DNA of 64,000 bases from DATAGF01 sp963835685 (GCA_963835685.1 CAWIGI010000019.1:1-64000); one strand, 5' to 3'. Shown: positions 32,172 through 42,443, numbered from the stretch's first letter. Notes: a model not told the origin generated them from the letters alone. Translations and numbers: made by a program.

Positions 32172-33334
32172 GTGCGCATGCGCTTCGGCGTCTTCCTCGC
32201 CCCGTACCACGAGCCGGGCCAGAACCCGACGCTCGCGCTGGAGCGGGACCTCGAGCTGATCCAGCTCCTCGACCGGCTCGGCTGCGACGAGGCCTGGGTC
32301 GGGGAGCACCACAGCACCGGCTGGGAGACCGATCGCCTCGCCGGAGCTGTTCCTGGCCGTCGCGGCGGAGCGGACCCGGCACATCCGCCTCGGCACCGGG
32401 GTCGTCAGCCTCCCCTACCACCACCCGCTCATGGTCGCGGACCGCATCATCCTGCTCGACCACCTCACGCGCGGGCGCGCGATGTTCGGCGTGGGCCCGG
32501 GCGGTCACCTGACCGACGCGCGCATGCTGGGCATCGAGCCGTCGCGCCTGCGCCCGATGATGGCCGAGGCGCTCGACGTGATCATGCGCCTCATGACCGA
32601 TCCGACGCCGTACACGTACCGGTCGGACTGGTTCTCCCTGACGGACGCCGTGCTGCAGCTGCGGCCGTACCAGGACCCCCACCCCCCGCTGGCCGTGACC
32701 AGCATGGAGTCGCCGGCCGGCATGGTCCTGGCCGGACGCCACGGGGCCGGGGTGCTGTCGCTGAGCGTGGCCCGCGGGCCGCGGGGGCCGATCGACCTGC
32801 GCGCCCACTGGCGCATCGCCGAGGAGGCCGCCGAGGAGGCCGGCCGGACGGTGCGGCGTGAGGAGTGGCGGCTCGTCGTGCCGGTGCACCTCGCCGAGAC
32901 CGGCCGACGGGCCCGCGACGAGGCCCGCGACGGGGCGGCGGCGCACGTGCTCGACTACACGCTGGGCGTCACCGGCCGGCCGAGCCCGGTGCCGGGGCCG
33001 CGCGAGCGCGTGGTCGAACCAGATGGCCGACGCCGGGTACTGGATCGTCGGCACCCCCGACGACGCGGTCGCGGCCATCGAGGCGCTGCAGGAGCGCTCG
33101 GGGGGGTTCGGCGGCCTGCTCGTGGTGGGCCACGAGTGGGCGCCGCCGGACGCGACGGCCCGCAGCTGGGAGCTGCTCGCGAGGGAGGTGATGCCCCGGT
33201 TCCAGGGGTCGCTGGCGGGCATCGAGGCCTCGAACCGGGTGGCCCGGGCCCGCAGCGCCGCGACCGGCGAGGAGCGCGTGGCCGCGGTCGAGGCCGCCCA
33301 GCGGGCCTACGAGGTTGACCGGACCGGCCTCTAG
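32172..33334 (+). pseudogene. LLM-class flavin-dependent monooxygenase, two +1 frameshifts
   Basis: Luciferase-like TIM-barrel monooxygenase, readable as 386 aa after removing one base at 32331 and one C at 33019-33020. Segments in order are MRFGVFLAPYHE...CDEAWVGEHHSTGWET, then IASPELFLAVAAERT...TGVVSLPYHHPLMVADRI, then QMADAGYWIVGTPDDAV to the end at RTGL. The whole family core is present, so apart from the two shifts it looks functional. Substrate unknown. Either a recent pseudogene or, given similar +1 shifts throughout 32-52 kb, sequence error. Confidence 0.8.
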
Positions 33335-33485
33335 TCTGCGGCCCGCCCATGCGCGGGACGGCGTTGTCACAGCGGGTATCGCGGGCGCAACCCCCCTGTC
33401 ACACGGGGGCTCGTACCCTGGGCGGCGTCGGCCCCCGCGACCCCGGCGCTTGAGCGCAGGGGCGGTGCGGCCGACACCGACGGTG

Positions 33486-34299
33486 ATGGCCTCCACCGCC
33501 CCCACCCTCTCCCCCGCGCCCTCTCCCGGCAGCGTCCGGTCGTTCCGTCGCCGGCTCGCGGACGGCGCGACGACCACCGTCCACGTGGCGGCGTACCCGC
33601 GCGACCGGGTCGCGGTGCGCGTGGTCGCCCTCGAGGGGGCAGAGCCCCTCGAGAGCTGGTGCGGGCGGACAGGCGTGAGCGACGCGCTGGTCGGCGGCTT
33701 CTTCGTCACCTCGGCCGGCAGTCCCGCTCGGGGAGCTGTGGGTCGGCGGCCGGCGGCTCGCGAGCGTGCCCTTCGATCCGCCCTCCGGGCCGGCGCGCTC
33801 CTGCGTGGCGGTCGACGGACGCCGGGTGCGGCTCGACCGCCGTCGCCGCCTCCCGGACGCGCCGCGCGGCGATCTCCTCCAGGCCGGGCCGCTGCTCGTG
33901 CGGGCCGGGCGCCCGGTCGTGAGGGACGGCGAGGACCCCGAGGGCTTCTCGGCGGGCCGCGCCCAGTTCGACTCGGACATCTGCGACGGCCGCCACCCGC
34001 GGGCCGCGCTGGGCCTGACCCGAGGCGCGCTGCTGGCGCTGGCCTGCGACGGGCGCGCGGACGGCGAGGCGGGGCTCACGCTCGAGGAGCTCGCGGTGCT
34101 GATGGCCGGGCTCGGCGCGCGGCGGGCGATCAACCTGGACGGCGGTGGCTCGGCGGCCCTGGTCGCCGGCGGTCGCCTGCTCAACACGCCCCGCGAGGCC
34201 GGGGGCCTCGAGATCCCCGGGGGCCGGGCGATCGCGACCGCCCTGGCGTTCGCGCCGCCGGGCCGCGCTCAGCCGACCGCGCCCGCCGCCTCCTCGTAG
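33486..34299 (+). CDS. Phosphodiester glycosidase (NAGPA-domain) family protein, frameshifted in this sequence
   Basis: About 270 aa once one extra C in the CCC at 33723-33725 is removed. The N-terminal part (TTVHVAAYPRDRVAVRVVAL, DALVGGFFVTSAG) joins to PLGELWVGGRRLASVPFD and then to the domain core ALGLTRGALLALACDGR, LTLEELAVLMAGLGARRAINLDGGGSAALV. That last stretch is the hallmark of the uncovering-enzyme-like domain, which hydrolyses sugar phosphodiesters and acts on envelope glycans in some bacteria. Start uncertain (GTG 33483 or ATG 33486). Its 3' end overlaps the convergent glycosyltransferase by 31 nt. Confidence 0.75.
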
Positions 34300-35591
34300 A
34301 CCCGAAGCACCTGGCGGGCGATCCGCGTCCATCCGAATCGCCGCCGCGCCAGGCGCAGGCCGTTGGCCCCCCGCAGGCGGCGCTCGTCCCCGTCGCGGGC
34401 GGCCTCCACCAGCGCTGCCGCCAGCGCGGCCTCGTCGTCCGGCGGCACGAGCCACCCCGCCCGTGACGGGGAGGCCGGGTCGGCGTCGATGAAGGAGGGC
34501 GGGGCGCCGGCGTCGCCGGCGATCGGGGGCACCCCCATCGCCATGGCCTCCACGTAGACCAGGCCGAAGCGCTCCCCCGCCGAGGGCGCCGCGAGCAGGT
34601 CGGCGGCCGCCAGGGCCTGCGGCAGCTGGTCGTGGTCGTGCCAGCCCGCGAGGACGACCTCGTGGCCCCAGGGCGACGCCGCTGCGGCGTCGGCGGGATG
34701 CTGCCCCTCCCATTCCCCCGGCGCGCCGCCCCACAGCACCAGCGGCAGCGATCGTCCCAACGCCGTCCGGGCGCGCGCGTGGGCCCGGACCAGCAGCGGC
34801 ACGCGCTTGACCTCGGTGAAACGGCCGACGAACAGGACGACGACCGCCTCGGGGTCGAGCCCGGGGTCAACCCCCGCCCAGAACGCGGCGCGCTCCTCGT
34901 GCCCCGCGCGACGCCCGTCGAAGAGGCGGAGGTCGACTCCGTTCGGCACCACCTCGACGGCCTCCGGCGGGAGGTCGAGCGCCTTGACGGCCTCCGCCCG
35001 CGCGGCCTCGGACGAGACGAGCACCCGCGCCGACCGGGCGGCCCACCCGCGCATGCGCCGGGCCCAGGCTGCCGCGTGCGGCCAGGCGGCCCCGGCGGCG
35101 ATCCCCTCGAGCATCAGCAGCTCGGTGCCGTGGAGGTGGGTGACCACGGGGAGGTCCGGTCTCAGGCGGGCGAGCGCCTCGTGGACCGGGGTGAGGTGGT
35201 GCAGGTGCGCGACCTCGACGTCGTCGAGGACGCCGGGCGCGTCCAGGATCCGCTGCCACTCGGCAACGAGGTGCTCGAAGGCCCCGTCGCCGACCGAGGC
35301 CATGACGCGATCGGGCGCGCCGGGCCGGTCCTCGTAGGAGGGGTGCAGGGGCGGCGACGCGGAGAGCGGGTCGGGGGCTCGCAGTGCGGCGTCGTAGTCA
35401 ACCGGCACCAGGTCGAGGCCGGCGAAGAACGACCGCGCGTCCCCCGGCCCCCCGGGCGGGCCCACCGAGCCGGCCACCAGCCGCGGGCGGAAGCGGCCGC
35501 CGAGGGCGGCGATCTCCCGCGACAGGTAGCGGGCCACCTGAGCGGATCCGCCGCGCGGGAAGAACATCAGGACCTGCAGCGCGACGCCCAT
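34269..35591 (-). CDS. GT4-type glycosyltransferase
   Basis: 440-aa GT-B retaining glycosyltransferase. It has an N-terminal FFPRGGSAQVARYLSREIAALGG acceptor-side loop, PDLPVVTHLHGTELL, VVPNGVDLRLFDG, VVLFVGRFTEVKRVPLLVRA and the C-terminal donor-binding region ERFGLVYVEAMAMGVPPIAGDAGAPP with the family's paired glutamates. Cytoplasmic or membrane-peripheral. It probably transfers a hexose to a lipid or polysaccharide; sugar not predictable. Part of the envelope-glycan cluster at 33.5-42.3 kb. Confidence 0.9.
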   Translation of the reverse strand: MGVALQVLMFFPRGGSAQVARYLSREIAALGGRFRPRLVAGSVGPPGGPGDARSFFAGLDLVPVDYDAALRAPDPLSASPPLHPSYEDRPGAPDRVMASVGDGAFEHLVAEWQRILDAPGVLDDVEVAHLHHLTPVHEALARLRPDLPVVTHLHGTELLMLEGIAAGAAWPHAAAWARRMRGWAARSARVLVSSEAARAEAVKALDLPPEAVEVVPNGVDLRLFDGRRAGHEERAAFWAGVDPGLDPEAVVVLFVGRFTEVKRVPLLVRAHARARTALGRSLPLVLWGGAPGEWEGQHPADAAAASPWGHEVVLAGWHDHDQLPQALAAADLLAAPSAGERFGLVYVEAMAMGVPPIAGDAGAPPSFIDADPASPSRAGWLVPPDDEAALAAALVEAARDGDERRLRGANGLRLARRRFGWTRIARQVLRVYEEAAGAVG

Positions 35592-35600
35592 CCCGCGGGA

Positions 35601-37274
35601 CTAGCCGGCGGGGCTCGCGCTCACGCCGGCGCGGGGGATCCTGCGGTAGACCCGGACCTCCTCCTCCTCGAAGACGAGCTCCCAGCGGTTGCTGCGCGAC
35701 AGCAGCAGCGCGGCGTAGCGGTAGCCCGGCGGCCGGAGGGTGGGCCGCTCCTGGGCCATGCGGCGGAAGCGTTCGCCGTCCGCCACCAGGATGTACTGCG
35801 CGTTGCCGATGCGATTCGGGAAGAGCAGGATCCGGCGGCGCTCGGACAGGTGGGCGCCGGCGACGTTGACGGCCGACACCCGGGCGTCCTCGGGGATCCG
35901 GTCGACCGCCCTCTGCAGCGCCCGGGCCTGGTCGTCCATCGTGAAGGCGTGCAGCGGGCTGCCCGACCAGCCGCCCGGCAGCCAGTTCCAGATCGGGAGC
36001 GGCCCCTGCCGCACGCCGGCGAGCACGACGGCGGCCAGGAGCAGGCCGGCCACGAGGCCGGGTCGCGCAAGCGCCCGGGCCAGCCGCTCGGGCCGCTCGC
36101 GCTCGCGCAGCCGCGCGAGCCCCAGCAGGGCGGCGGCGACGAGGAACGGGACCAGCAGGACCGCGTAGTGGTACTGCACGGACTGCACCGGGCCGCTGCT
36201 GGCGAAGAGGTTGATCAGCAGCTGCGGCAGCGCGGCGGCGGCGAGGAGCGGGGCCGCGAGCGGCAGCAGCAGCAGCGGCAGCAGGAGCGCGGCGAGGTAG
36301 ACCGCGCGCCCCGGCGTCGCGAGGACCGCGACCGCCTCCCACGGCCGGGTGAAGATCGTCGTGAGGATCTCGCCCGGGCCGTCGCCGAGCTCGGCGTACC
36401 GGCTCAGGTGGGGGTTGTCTCCGTCCAGCGCGAAGGCCGGCATGATCACGCCCACCGCGATCGCGACCCACGCGAGGGCACCTGCCCCCAGGACGACGGC
36501 GGCGCGCCGCCGGTCCGGATGGCGCACCCACATCCACACCGCCAGGCCCGCGACCACCAGACCGACCTGCTCCTGGGTCAGGCAGGCGAGGGCGGCGCAG
36601 ATCCCGAGGACCACGTATCGCCGCTCCTCGGCGGCCCAGATGCAGAACAGCAGGAGCGGCGCCGCCAGGGTCACCGGGTGGAAGTCGAACAGGGTCGCGT
36701 GCTGCAGCGCCGGGAAGAGGAGGTACACGGCGGCTCCCGCGACCGCGAGACGGTCGTCGCCGAGCCAGCGCCGCCCGAGCCAGAAGGCCGGCAGGGCGCC
36801 CGTCGCGACGATGAGCGACTGCGCGACGAGCAGCATCTCCGGGCTCGGCCAGGCCCACCAGAGGGGGGTGAAGAGCGCGAGGACGAGGTCGACGTGCGCG
36901 CCGAGGCGGTTGAACTGCACGCCCGAGACGTCGGTCGTGGCGAAGAAGCGGCCATCGGCGGTGCTCCAGAGCGCCTGCACCATGTTCCCGAGGTCGAACC
37001 GCCCCGTCGAGAAGCTGCGATGGCGGGCGACCGAGAGCCAGGCGAAGACGCCCGCGTAGACCGCCATCATCGCGACCACGACGAGCCGCGCCCGGTCGTC
37101 GCCCAGGCGCCGCAGGCGGCCCGGGCCGCGCGGCGCGGGCGCCGGGGCGCGCGGGGGCAGCGCCGGCCGCTGGCGCCGGCCGGTGTCCTCTCGCGGATCG
37201 ACGTCGGTGATCGGCCGAGCGGCCACGCGCCCTCCAGCCTCCTGCTCGCCCGCGGGGCGGGCTGACCGTGGCAC
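35601..37274 (-). CDS. DUF2079 multi-spanning membrane protein
   Basis: 557-aa polytopic membrane protein with about ten predicted helices. The DUF2079 signature STGRFDLGNMVQALWST is near residue 90, with QFNRLGAHVDLVLALFTPLWW and TLFDFHPVTLAAPLLLFC further on, and a soluble C-terminal domain (about residues 440-557). The fold resembles GT-C mannosyl- or glucosyltransferases, and an acidic residue in FDLG fits the first-loop catalytic position, so a polyprenyl-sugar-dependent glycosyltransferase is plausible but not shown. GTG start; the first 55 residues are proline-rich, so a later start is possible. Confidence 0.82.
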   Translation of the reverse strand: MPRSARPAGEQEAGGRVAARPITDVDPREDTGRRQRPALPPRAPAPAPRGPGRLRRLGDDRARLVVVAMMAVYAGVFAWLSVARHRSFSTGRFDLGNMVQALWSTADGRFFATTDVSGVQFNRLGAHVDLVLALFTPLWWAWPSPEMLLVAQSLIVATGALPAFWLGRRWLGDDRLAVAGAAVYLLFPALQHATLFDFHPVTLAAPLLLFCIWAAEERRYVVLGICAALACLTQEQVGLVVAGLAVWMWVRHPDRRRAAVVLGAGALAWVAIAVGVIMPAFALDGDNPHLSRYAELGDGPGEILTTIFTRPWEAVAVLATPGRAVYLAALLLPLLLLPLAAPLLAAAALPQLLINLFASSGPVQSVQYHYAVLLVPFLVAAALLGLARLRERERPERLARALARPGLVAGLLLAAVVLAGVRQGPLPIWNWLPGGWSGSPLHAFTMDDQARALQRAVDRIPEDARVSAVNVAGAHLSERRRILLFPNRIGNAQYILVADGERFRRMAQERPTLRPPGYRYAALLLSRSNRWELVFEEEEVRVYRRIPRAGVSASPAG

Positions 37275-37316
37275 TGTAGAGGACCGGGCGGCCCCGGCCC
37301 CGCGGCCCGCCGGGGC

Positions 37317-37332
37317 TATCCTGCGCCGGGTG
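37317..37332 (+). promoter_or_regulatory. Leaderless-type -10 box of the beta-lactamase-like gene
   Basis: TATCCT (37317-37322) ends 7 nt before the GTG at 37330. This supports 37330 as the true start even though the downstream frame is shifted. Confidence 0.5.
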
Positions 37333-38815
37333 CGCGCCCGCGTTACCCTGCCGCTCGCCGCCGCCGCCCTCGCCCTGGGCGCCGGCCCGGCCCTCGGCGG
37401 CGATGCCGGCCTGCGCGCCGCGGTCGACGCGCGGGCTGCCGGTCGTCAACGGGGCCGCCGCCCGCACGTCCCCCGGCGATCCGGGCTCCGTGCAGGCGCT
37501 CTACGACGCCGCGCGCGACCTGACGGAGGCCGTCGCGCGGGCCGCCCCGGCCGGCCGGCCGTGCCGCCCGCTGCTGGCGGCGGCCCGCCGGTACGCTGCC
37601 GCGCGCGTCGCTCAGGCCGAGGGGATCGACCGGCTCGATCCCGGCCGCAGCGCCGCGGCGGGCGCGCGGGCGCGAGGGGTCCGGGCCGTCGTGGCCGCGG
37701 CGCGCAGGCGCTGCCGCGGGGACGCCCGTCCCTCGGCTGAGCCCCGGGGCGTCCTGTCGCCGGGCGCCGGGGAGGCGTTCTTCGGGGAGGTCGTCGCGCG
37801 GGCCCCGGCGGGAGCCGACGCGGCGCGGATCCTGCTCGACGGCGCCGTCGTGGCCGAGGCGCCGGCCGCCGGCGGGCGGGTGCGGGCGAGCGTCTCGGCG
37901 CCGCCGGGGCGCCACGACCTCGAGGTCCGCTTCCTCGCCGGCGACCGCGACGCCGGCCTGGTCCGCGCGCCCGACGTCTGGCTGCTCCCCTCCGCCGCCC
38001 GCGCGGCGCGGCCGGGGGCGCGTCTCGACGCGGCGCTCTCGGCGCGGCTGGCGGCGGCGGCCCGGGCGAGTGGCGTCCAGGCGGCCCTCTGGACGCAGGA
38101 CCTGGCGAGCGGGACCGCCGGGGGCTGGAACGCCGACGCCCGGTTCCCCGCGGCCTCGACGGTGAAGCTGGGCCTGCTGGTCGGAGCGCTCGCCCGCCCG
38201 GGCCCGGGACCGTCGGCGCTGCGCTACGACCTCGCCGCCATGACGACCTGGTCGTCCAACCTCGCCACCAACCGCCTGCTCGACCGCCTCGGCGACGGAG
38301 CGGCCCTCGCGCAGGAGACGCTCGTGCGTCTGGGCGCCCGCTCGAGCACGTTCCCCGGCGGCTACATCGTCGGCACCGAGCTCCAGCCGGCGCTGCCCTC
38401 GTCGGGCGCGCCCGACCCGCCTCCGCCGGTCTCGCGGCGGGTGACGACGGCGCGCGACCTCGCCCGCGTGCTCTTCGCGATCCATGCCGCCGCGACGGGG
38501 TCGGCGCAGGCCCGCCGCGAGAGCGGCCTCACCGCCCGCGCGGCGCGGCTCGCGCTCGGCTGGCTGCTGGCATCCGAGCAGGCCGGCGACAACGCCGGCC
38601 TGGTCGCGGGCGGCGTCGCGGCGGGCACGCCGATCGCACAGAAGAACGGCTGGCTGCGCGCGGCGCGCCACGGCGCGGCCCTCGTGTACGACGCCGCCGG
38701 ACCCCGGATCGTCGTCGTCATGACCTACCGCGGCTCAGGGGTCACCCGCTCGCGGGCGGCGGCGCTCGGCGCCCGGGCCGCCCGGCTGGCCGCTCCCGGC
38801 GTCAGCGTCCGGTAG
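37330..38815 (+). CDS. Secreted serine hydrolase, class A beta-lactamase-like, frameshifted in this sequence
   Basis: The signal peptide (VRARVTLPLAAAALALGAGPALG) is in one frame and the mature protein in the next; deleting one G of the GGG at 37433-37435 joins AAVDAR to LPVVNGAAART and gives 494 aa. An N-terminal helical and beta region precedes the beta-lactamase-like domain (about residues 235-490), with the SxxK motif AASTVKLGLL, an SSN in the SDN position (TTWSSNLATNRLL) and KNG in the KTG position (AQKNGWLRAARHG). It may be a peptidoglycan-acting carboxypeptidase or endopeptidase rather than a resistance enzyme. 3' end overlaps a convergent glycosyltransferase. Confidence 0.78.
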
Positions 38816-39903
38816 AGCGCCCACTCGGCCTCGAACGTGCGCTCCCACGCGAGGTCGTCGAGGCGCGGCCGCGGCGGTGGCAGGGTGAGGGCGCGCTCGA
38901 TGCCGGCGGCGAGCGCCGCGGGGTCGCCGGGCGCGACCAGCACCGCGCCGCGCCCGGCGAGCGTCTCTCCGGGGCCGGCGGCGTCGGCCGCCACGACCCG
39001 GCAGCCGGACGCGAGGGCCTCCAACGGAGCGAGGCCGAAGGGCTCGGCCGGGTTCGGATGGACGAAGCAGTCGGCCGTCGCCATCAGCGTCGCAAGGCGC
39101 TCCCGCGAGGCGACGTAGCCCAGGAACCGGAGCCGGTCGTCCACGCCGCGCCGCCGTGCCGTTCGCCGCAGGCCCCGCTCGCCGGCGCCGGATCCGGCCA
39201 GCGCCAGGGCCGCCGGCCGCGTCAGGAGGGCCAGCGCCTCCACGAGCAGGTCGACGCGCTTGTCGCTCGACAGGCGCCCGGCAGAGAGCAGCAGCGCCTC
39301 ATCGGGCCGCGCCAACCGCGCGCGCATCGCGGGGTCGGCGCGGGCGGCACGGAAGACGCGCAGGTCCACGCCGAGCCGAGAGGTCACCACCCGGGCCGAC
39401 GTGTGGGGGGCCACCCGGCTGCGCGAGTCCTCTGAGGCGACCACCACGGCCTCGGGGGCCGCGAGGGCGCGCCGCTGGACCACGCCCAGGGCCGCGCCCG
39501 CCGGCCGGTGCAGGCCGGCGGGGAGCCCCGCCGCGCCGAGCGTGAGGTCGGAGTGGCAGAACATCGCCACCCCCACGCCCCTCGTCCGCGCCCAGCGCCC
39601 GACCGCGCGCGGGAAGGCGAGCGCGTCGTGCAGCACCACAACGTCGGGTCGGAGGCGGTCGAGCGCGGCGAGGACCGGGCCCGGCCGGAGCGCGATCCTG
39701 TACCCCCAGCGATCCGTCAGGGTGCGGCCGCGCACCAGCACCACCTGGCTGGCGCCCAGCGTGTCGTCGCCCGCCGCCGGTCCCGTCAGCACAGCCGCGT
39801 GAGGGAGCCCCAGCCGGCCTGCCCATTCGGCCTTCGCCCGCAGGTAGGTGCGGATGCCTCCCGAGGTCGGCGAGAACCACTGGGTGACGTCCACGACCCT
39901 CAC
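38725..39903 (-). CDS. GT4-type glycosyltransferase
   Basis: 392-aa retaining glycosyltransferase: VVDVTQWFSPTSGGIRTYLRAK at the N-terminus, VVTSRLGVDLRVF, LLLSAGRLSSDKRVDLLVEAL and the donor-site segment NPAEPFGLAPLEALASGCRVVAADAAGPGETL. GTG at 39903 overlaps the stop of the PHP-glycosyltransferase fusion upstream, so the two are coupled. Its last 30 residues lie over the end of the convergent hydrolase gene, a 91-bp overlap that makes the exact C-terminus worth checking. Confidence 0.88.
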   Translation of the reverse strand: MRVVDVTQWFSPTSGGIRTYLRAKAEWAGRLGLPHAAVLTGPAAGDDTLGASQVVLVRGRTLTDRWGYRIALRPGPVLAALDRLRPDVVVLHDALAFPRAVGRWARTRGVGVAMFCHSDLTLGAAGLPAGLHRPAGAALGVVQRRALAAPEAVVVASEDSRSRVAPHTSARVVTSRLGVDLRVFRAARADPAMRARLARPDEALLLSAGRLSSDKRVDLLVEALALLTRPAALALAGSGAGERGLRRTARRRGVDDRLRFLGYVASRERLATLMATADCFVHPNPAEPFGLAPLEALASGCRVVAADAAGPGETLAGRGAVLVAPGDPAALAAGIERALTLPPPRPRLDDLAWERTFEAEWALYRTLTPGAASRAARAPSAAARERVTPEPR

Positions 39904-42326
39904 GCCGTCGCCGCGCGCCCGGCGCCCGTCCGGGACGGCTCGCCGGCCGCCTCCTCGCGCACCAGGTCCGCGTAGCCGTCGAGCAGCGCGTCGAGCACCT
40001 CGGCCCAACCCGGGCGCCGCCGCGCCTCGGCGAGCGCCCGCGCCCCCATGGCCGCCCGGAGCCCCGGGTCGGCGGCCAGCCGCTCGATGGCCTCCGCCAG
40101 CGCCTCCGGCTCCTCCGGCACCACCAGGCCGGTCGATCCGGCGTGCACGTGCTCGGCCGCGCCGCCGGCGTCGAGGACGACGGCCGGCAGGCCCGGAGGC
40201 CGCCGCCTCGGTGACGACCTGGCCGAAGGTCTCCGTCGCCGACGGCAGGCAGAAGAGGTCCGCCGACGCGTAGGCCGCCGCCAGGTCGCGGCCCCGGAGA
40301 GGGCCGACGAAGCGGTGGGGCGTGCCCGCGAGGGCGCGGGCAAGCTCGGCGCGCGCGGGCCCCTCGCCCACCAGCGCGAGGCGGAGGTCCGGGCGGGCCG
40401 CCGAGGCTCGGCGGAAGGCCCGCGCCAGCAGCGGGAGCCCCTTCTCGCGCGACAGCCGGCCGACGTAGAGCAACACCACGCCACCCGGGCGCCGAGGCGC
40501 GCCCTCATGAGGCGCGACCGCCGCTCGGGCCGGAACAGCTCGGCGTCGGTGCCGCGGCCGAAGACGGCGATGCGCGCCGGGTCGATCCCGGCCGCGAGCA
40601 GCCTCCGGGCGGTGGTCTGCGTGGGGGCGTACACGCGGTCGGCCTGCGAGTAGAACCAGCGCACCGCACGGTCGGCCATCGCCGTCGCCAGCCGGTCCCC
40701 CGTGAGGTCGAGCACGTAGCGCGCCAGCTCGGTGTGGTACGTCGCCGCGAAGGGCAGCCCGAGGGTGCGCGCCACGACGAGCGCGGCGAGCCCCATCGGC
40801 CCGGGCGTGGCGGCGTGGACCACGCGCGCCCCCGACCTCTCGACGGCGTCGAGCACGTTGACCAGGGAGGGCGCCCCCAGTCGCCAGGCGGCGTCGCCGT
40901 AGGCGGGCACCGGCACGCGCGCGACGGCGGGCAGGTCGGCGTGTCCCGGCCCGGACGCGGCCCCCGACCCGCACGTCAGGACGGTGATGCGGCGCTCGGG
41001 GTGGGCGGCGGCGTGTGCCGCCAGGCGGCGCATGGTCCCCGCGACGCCGTTCAGCTCGGCGAACGTGTCGGTCGCCATCACCGCCGGCACGGGGCCCTGC
41101 TCGGTGGGGCGCGGTCCGAAGAACTCGCGCTCGACCTCGTCGGCGAAGCGCGCCTCGCCGGCCGTGTAGTGGGCGGCCAGGAGGTACGGCAGGGCCAGCA
41201 TCCCCGCGCCGGCCAGCGCCTCGGCACGGCGGGCCAGCGTCCCGAGGCCGAGCCCCCGCGGGTCGAGCGCGCGCCGCACCAGCTCATCGTGCAGCCATGC
41301 GGTCGCCAGGCGCAGGCGCGCGTGGCTGCGCGGGCTGCCGTCGGCCGCGCGCCCGAGGCGACGATAGCGGCGCACGAGCCGCCGGTCGGCGCTGATGCGG
41401 GTCAGAACGTCCTCCCCGAGCGCGGCCGCGGGCCGGGAGCCGGGGGCGGCGGATGACAGCGGGTGCTGGAGCAGGTCTCCGACGATGCCCCGAAGCCGCT
41501 CGGGGATCGCGACGGAGCCACGGTCGAGATAGGCCTTGACCGCCAGCGAGCCCACCGAGTGCGCGAGGGCGGCGGCGCTCCCATGCGCGCCGTCGGGGCG
41601 GACACGGCCGGCCCGCAGGTGGGCGAGGAGCTCGGCCGTCGAGGCGGCCGGCGGCGTCACCGTCCACGTCGAGGCGATGTCGTACGAGCCGTGATCGTCG
41701 CTGCCGCCGGTGAGGGCAGGCGGGCCGGCGGTGCTGGCCGCGATGCCGTGCTTCTCGGCCAGGCGGTGGAGCAGGTTGCGGCTCGCGGAGCCGGCGATCC
41801 GCGCCGCCACCTCGTTGCCCTGCCGCGGCCGCGTCCCGTTGCGCCCCTCCCACAGCCGGAACAGCAGCAGGCAGCGCTCCAGGTGGTCGGCCGACAGCTC
41901 GCCGCCCACGCGGTGGAGCGGGTGCGCGAGCGCGTGGGGCAGGTCCGCCGAGCGGGCGTACTCCACGAGCTCGTAGACGTTCCCCCGCAGCCGCGCCATG
42001 TCGTCCCAGCGGGTCTCGTCGACCCCCCAGACCAGGACGTGGACCGGGACGTGGTCCTCCGGGAACTCGGCCGTGACCTCGACCCCCACGAGGACGTCCG
42101 GGTGGTGCGCGATCTCCAGGGCTCCGGCGATCGTGTTGTGGTCGGTGAGCGTGACGAGGTCCATGCCGCGGCGCTTGGCGGCCGCGTAGGCGGCCTCGGG
42201 CTCGGTGAACGACTCGGGCATCACCGCCCTGCTCAGGAACCAGCTCGCGGTGTCCGTTGACGCCCGCGAGTGCAGGTGCAGGTCGATCCGGCACTCGGCG
42301 GGGCCGGTCGGCGTGAGGGGGCGCAC
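39900..42326 (-). CDS. PHP-domain / GT4 glycosyltransferase fusion, with compensating frameshifts
   Basis: About 808 aa. The N-terminal PHP phosphoesterase domain (about residues 1-370) has RIDLHLHSRASTDT, LVTLTDHNTIAGALEIA, LVGVEVTAEFPED and GGSDDHGSYD, giving the histidine and aspartate metal ligands. A GT4 domain follows (PVPAVMATDTFAELNGVAGTMRRLA, FAATYHTELARYVLDL, VFGRGTDAELFRP). One base is missing in the C/G run at 40483-40489 and one is extra near 40190-40194; between them the frame encodes LLYVGRLSREKGLPLLARAF and SATETFGQVVTEAAASG, so the intended protein is clear. GTG at 42326 fits the PHP N-terminus. Confidence 0.82.
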   Translation of the reverse strand: MRPLTPTGPAECRIDLHLHSRASTDTASWFLSRAVMPESFTEPEAAYAAAKRRGMDLVTLTDHNTIAGALEIAHHPDVLVGVEVTAEFPEDHVPVHVLVWGVDETRWDDMARLRGNVYELVEYARSADLPHALAHPLHRVGGELSADHLERCLLLFRLWEGRNGTRPRQGNEVAARIAGSASRNLLHRLAEKHGIAASTAGPPALTGGSDDHGSYDIASTWTVTPPAASTAELLAHLRAGRVRPDGAHGSAAALAHSVGSLAVKAYLDRGSVAIPERLRGIVGDLLQHPLSSAAPGSRPAAALGEDVLTRISADRRLVRRYRRLGRAADGSPRSHARLRLATAWLHDELVRRALDPRGLGLGTLARRAEALAGAGMLALPYLLAAHYTAGEARFADEVEREFFGPRPTEQGPVPAVMATDTFAELNGVAGTMRRLAAHAAAHPERRITVLTCGSGAASGPGHADLPAVARVPVPAYGDAAWRLGAPSLVNVLDAVERSGARVVHAATPGPMGLAALVVARTLGLPFAATYHTELARYVLDLTGDRLATAMADRAVRWFYSQADRVYAPTQTTARRLLAAGIDPARIAVFGRGTDAELFRPERRSRLMRARLGARVAWCCSTSAGCRARRGSRCWRGPSAEPRRPARTSASRWWARGPRAPSLPAPSRARPTASSALSGAATWRRPTRRRTSSACRRRRRPSARSSPRRRPPGLPAVVLDAGGAAEHVHAGSTGLVVPEEPEALAEAIERLAADPGLRAAMGARALAEARRRPGWAEVLDALLDGYADLVREEAAGEPSRTGAGRAATA

Positions 42327-42443
42327 GTCGGATCCGAGCGTCGCAGCGCCCGCCCCCCATGGGGTTACAGCGCCGTTGGCTCTCGGTGAACGGCGGGGGC
42401 ATCTCGCGCGACGAATGCCCTGCCCGGCGGCGCGCCCGCGCCG

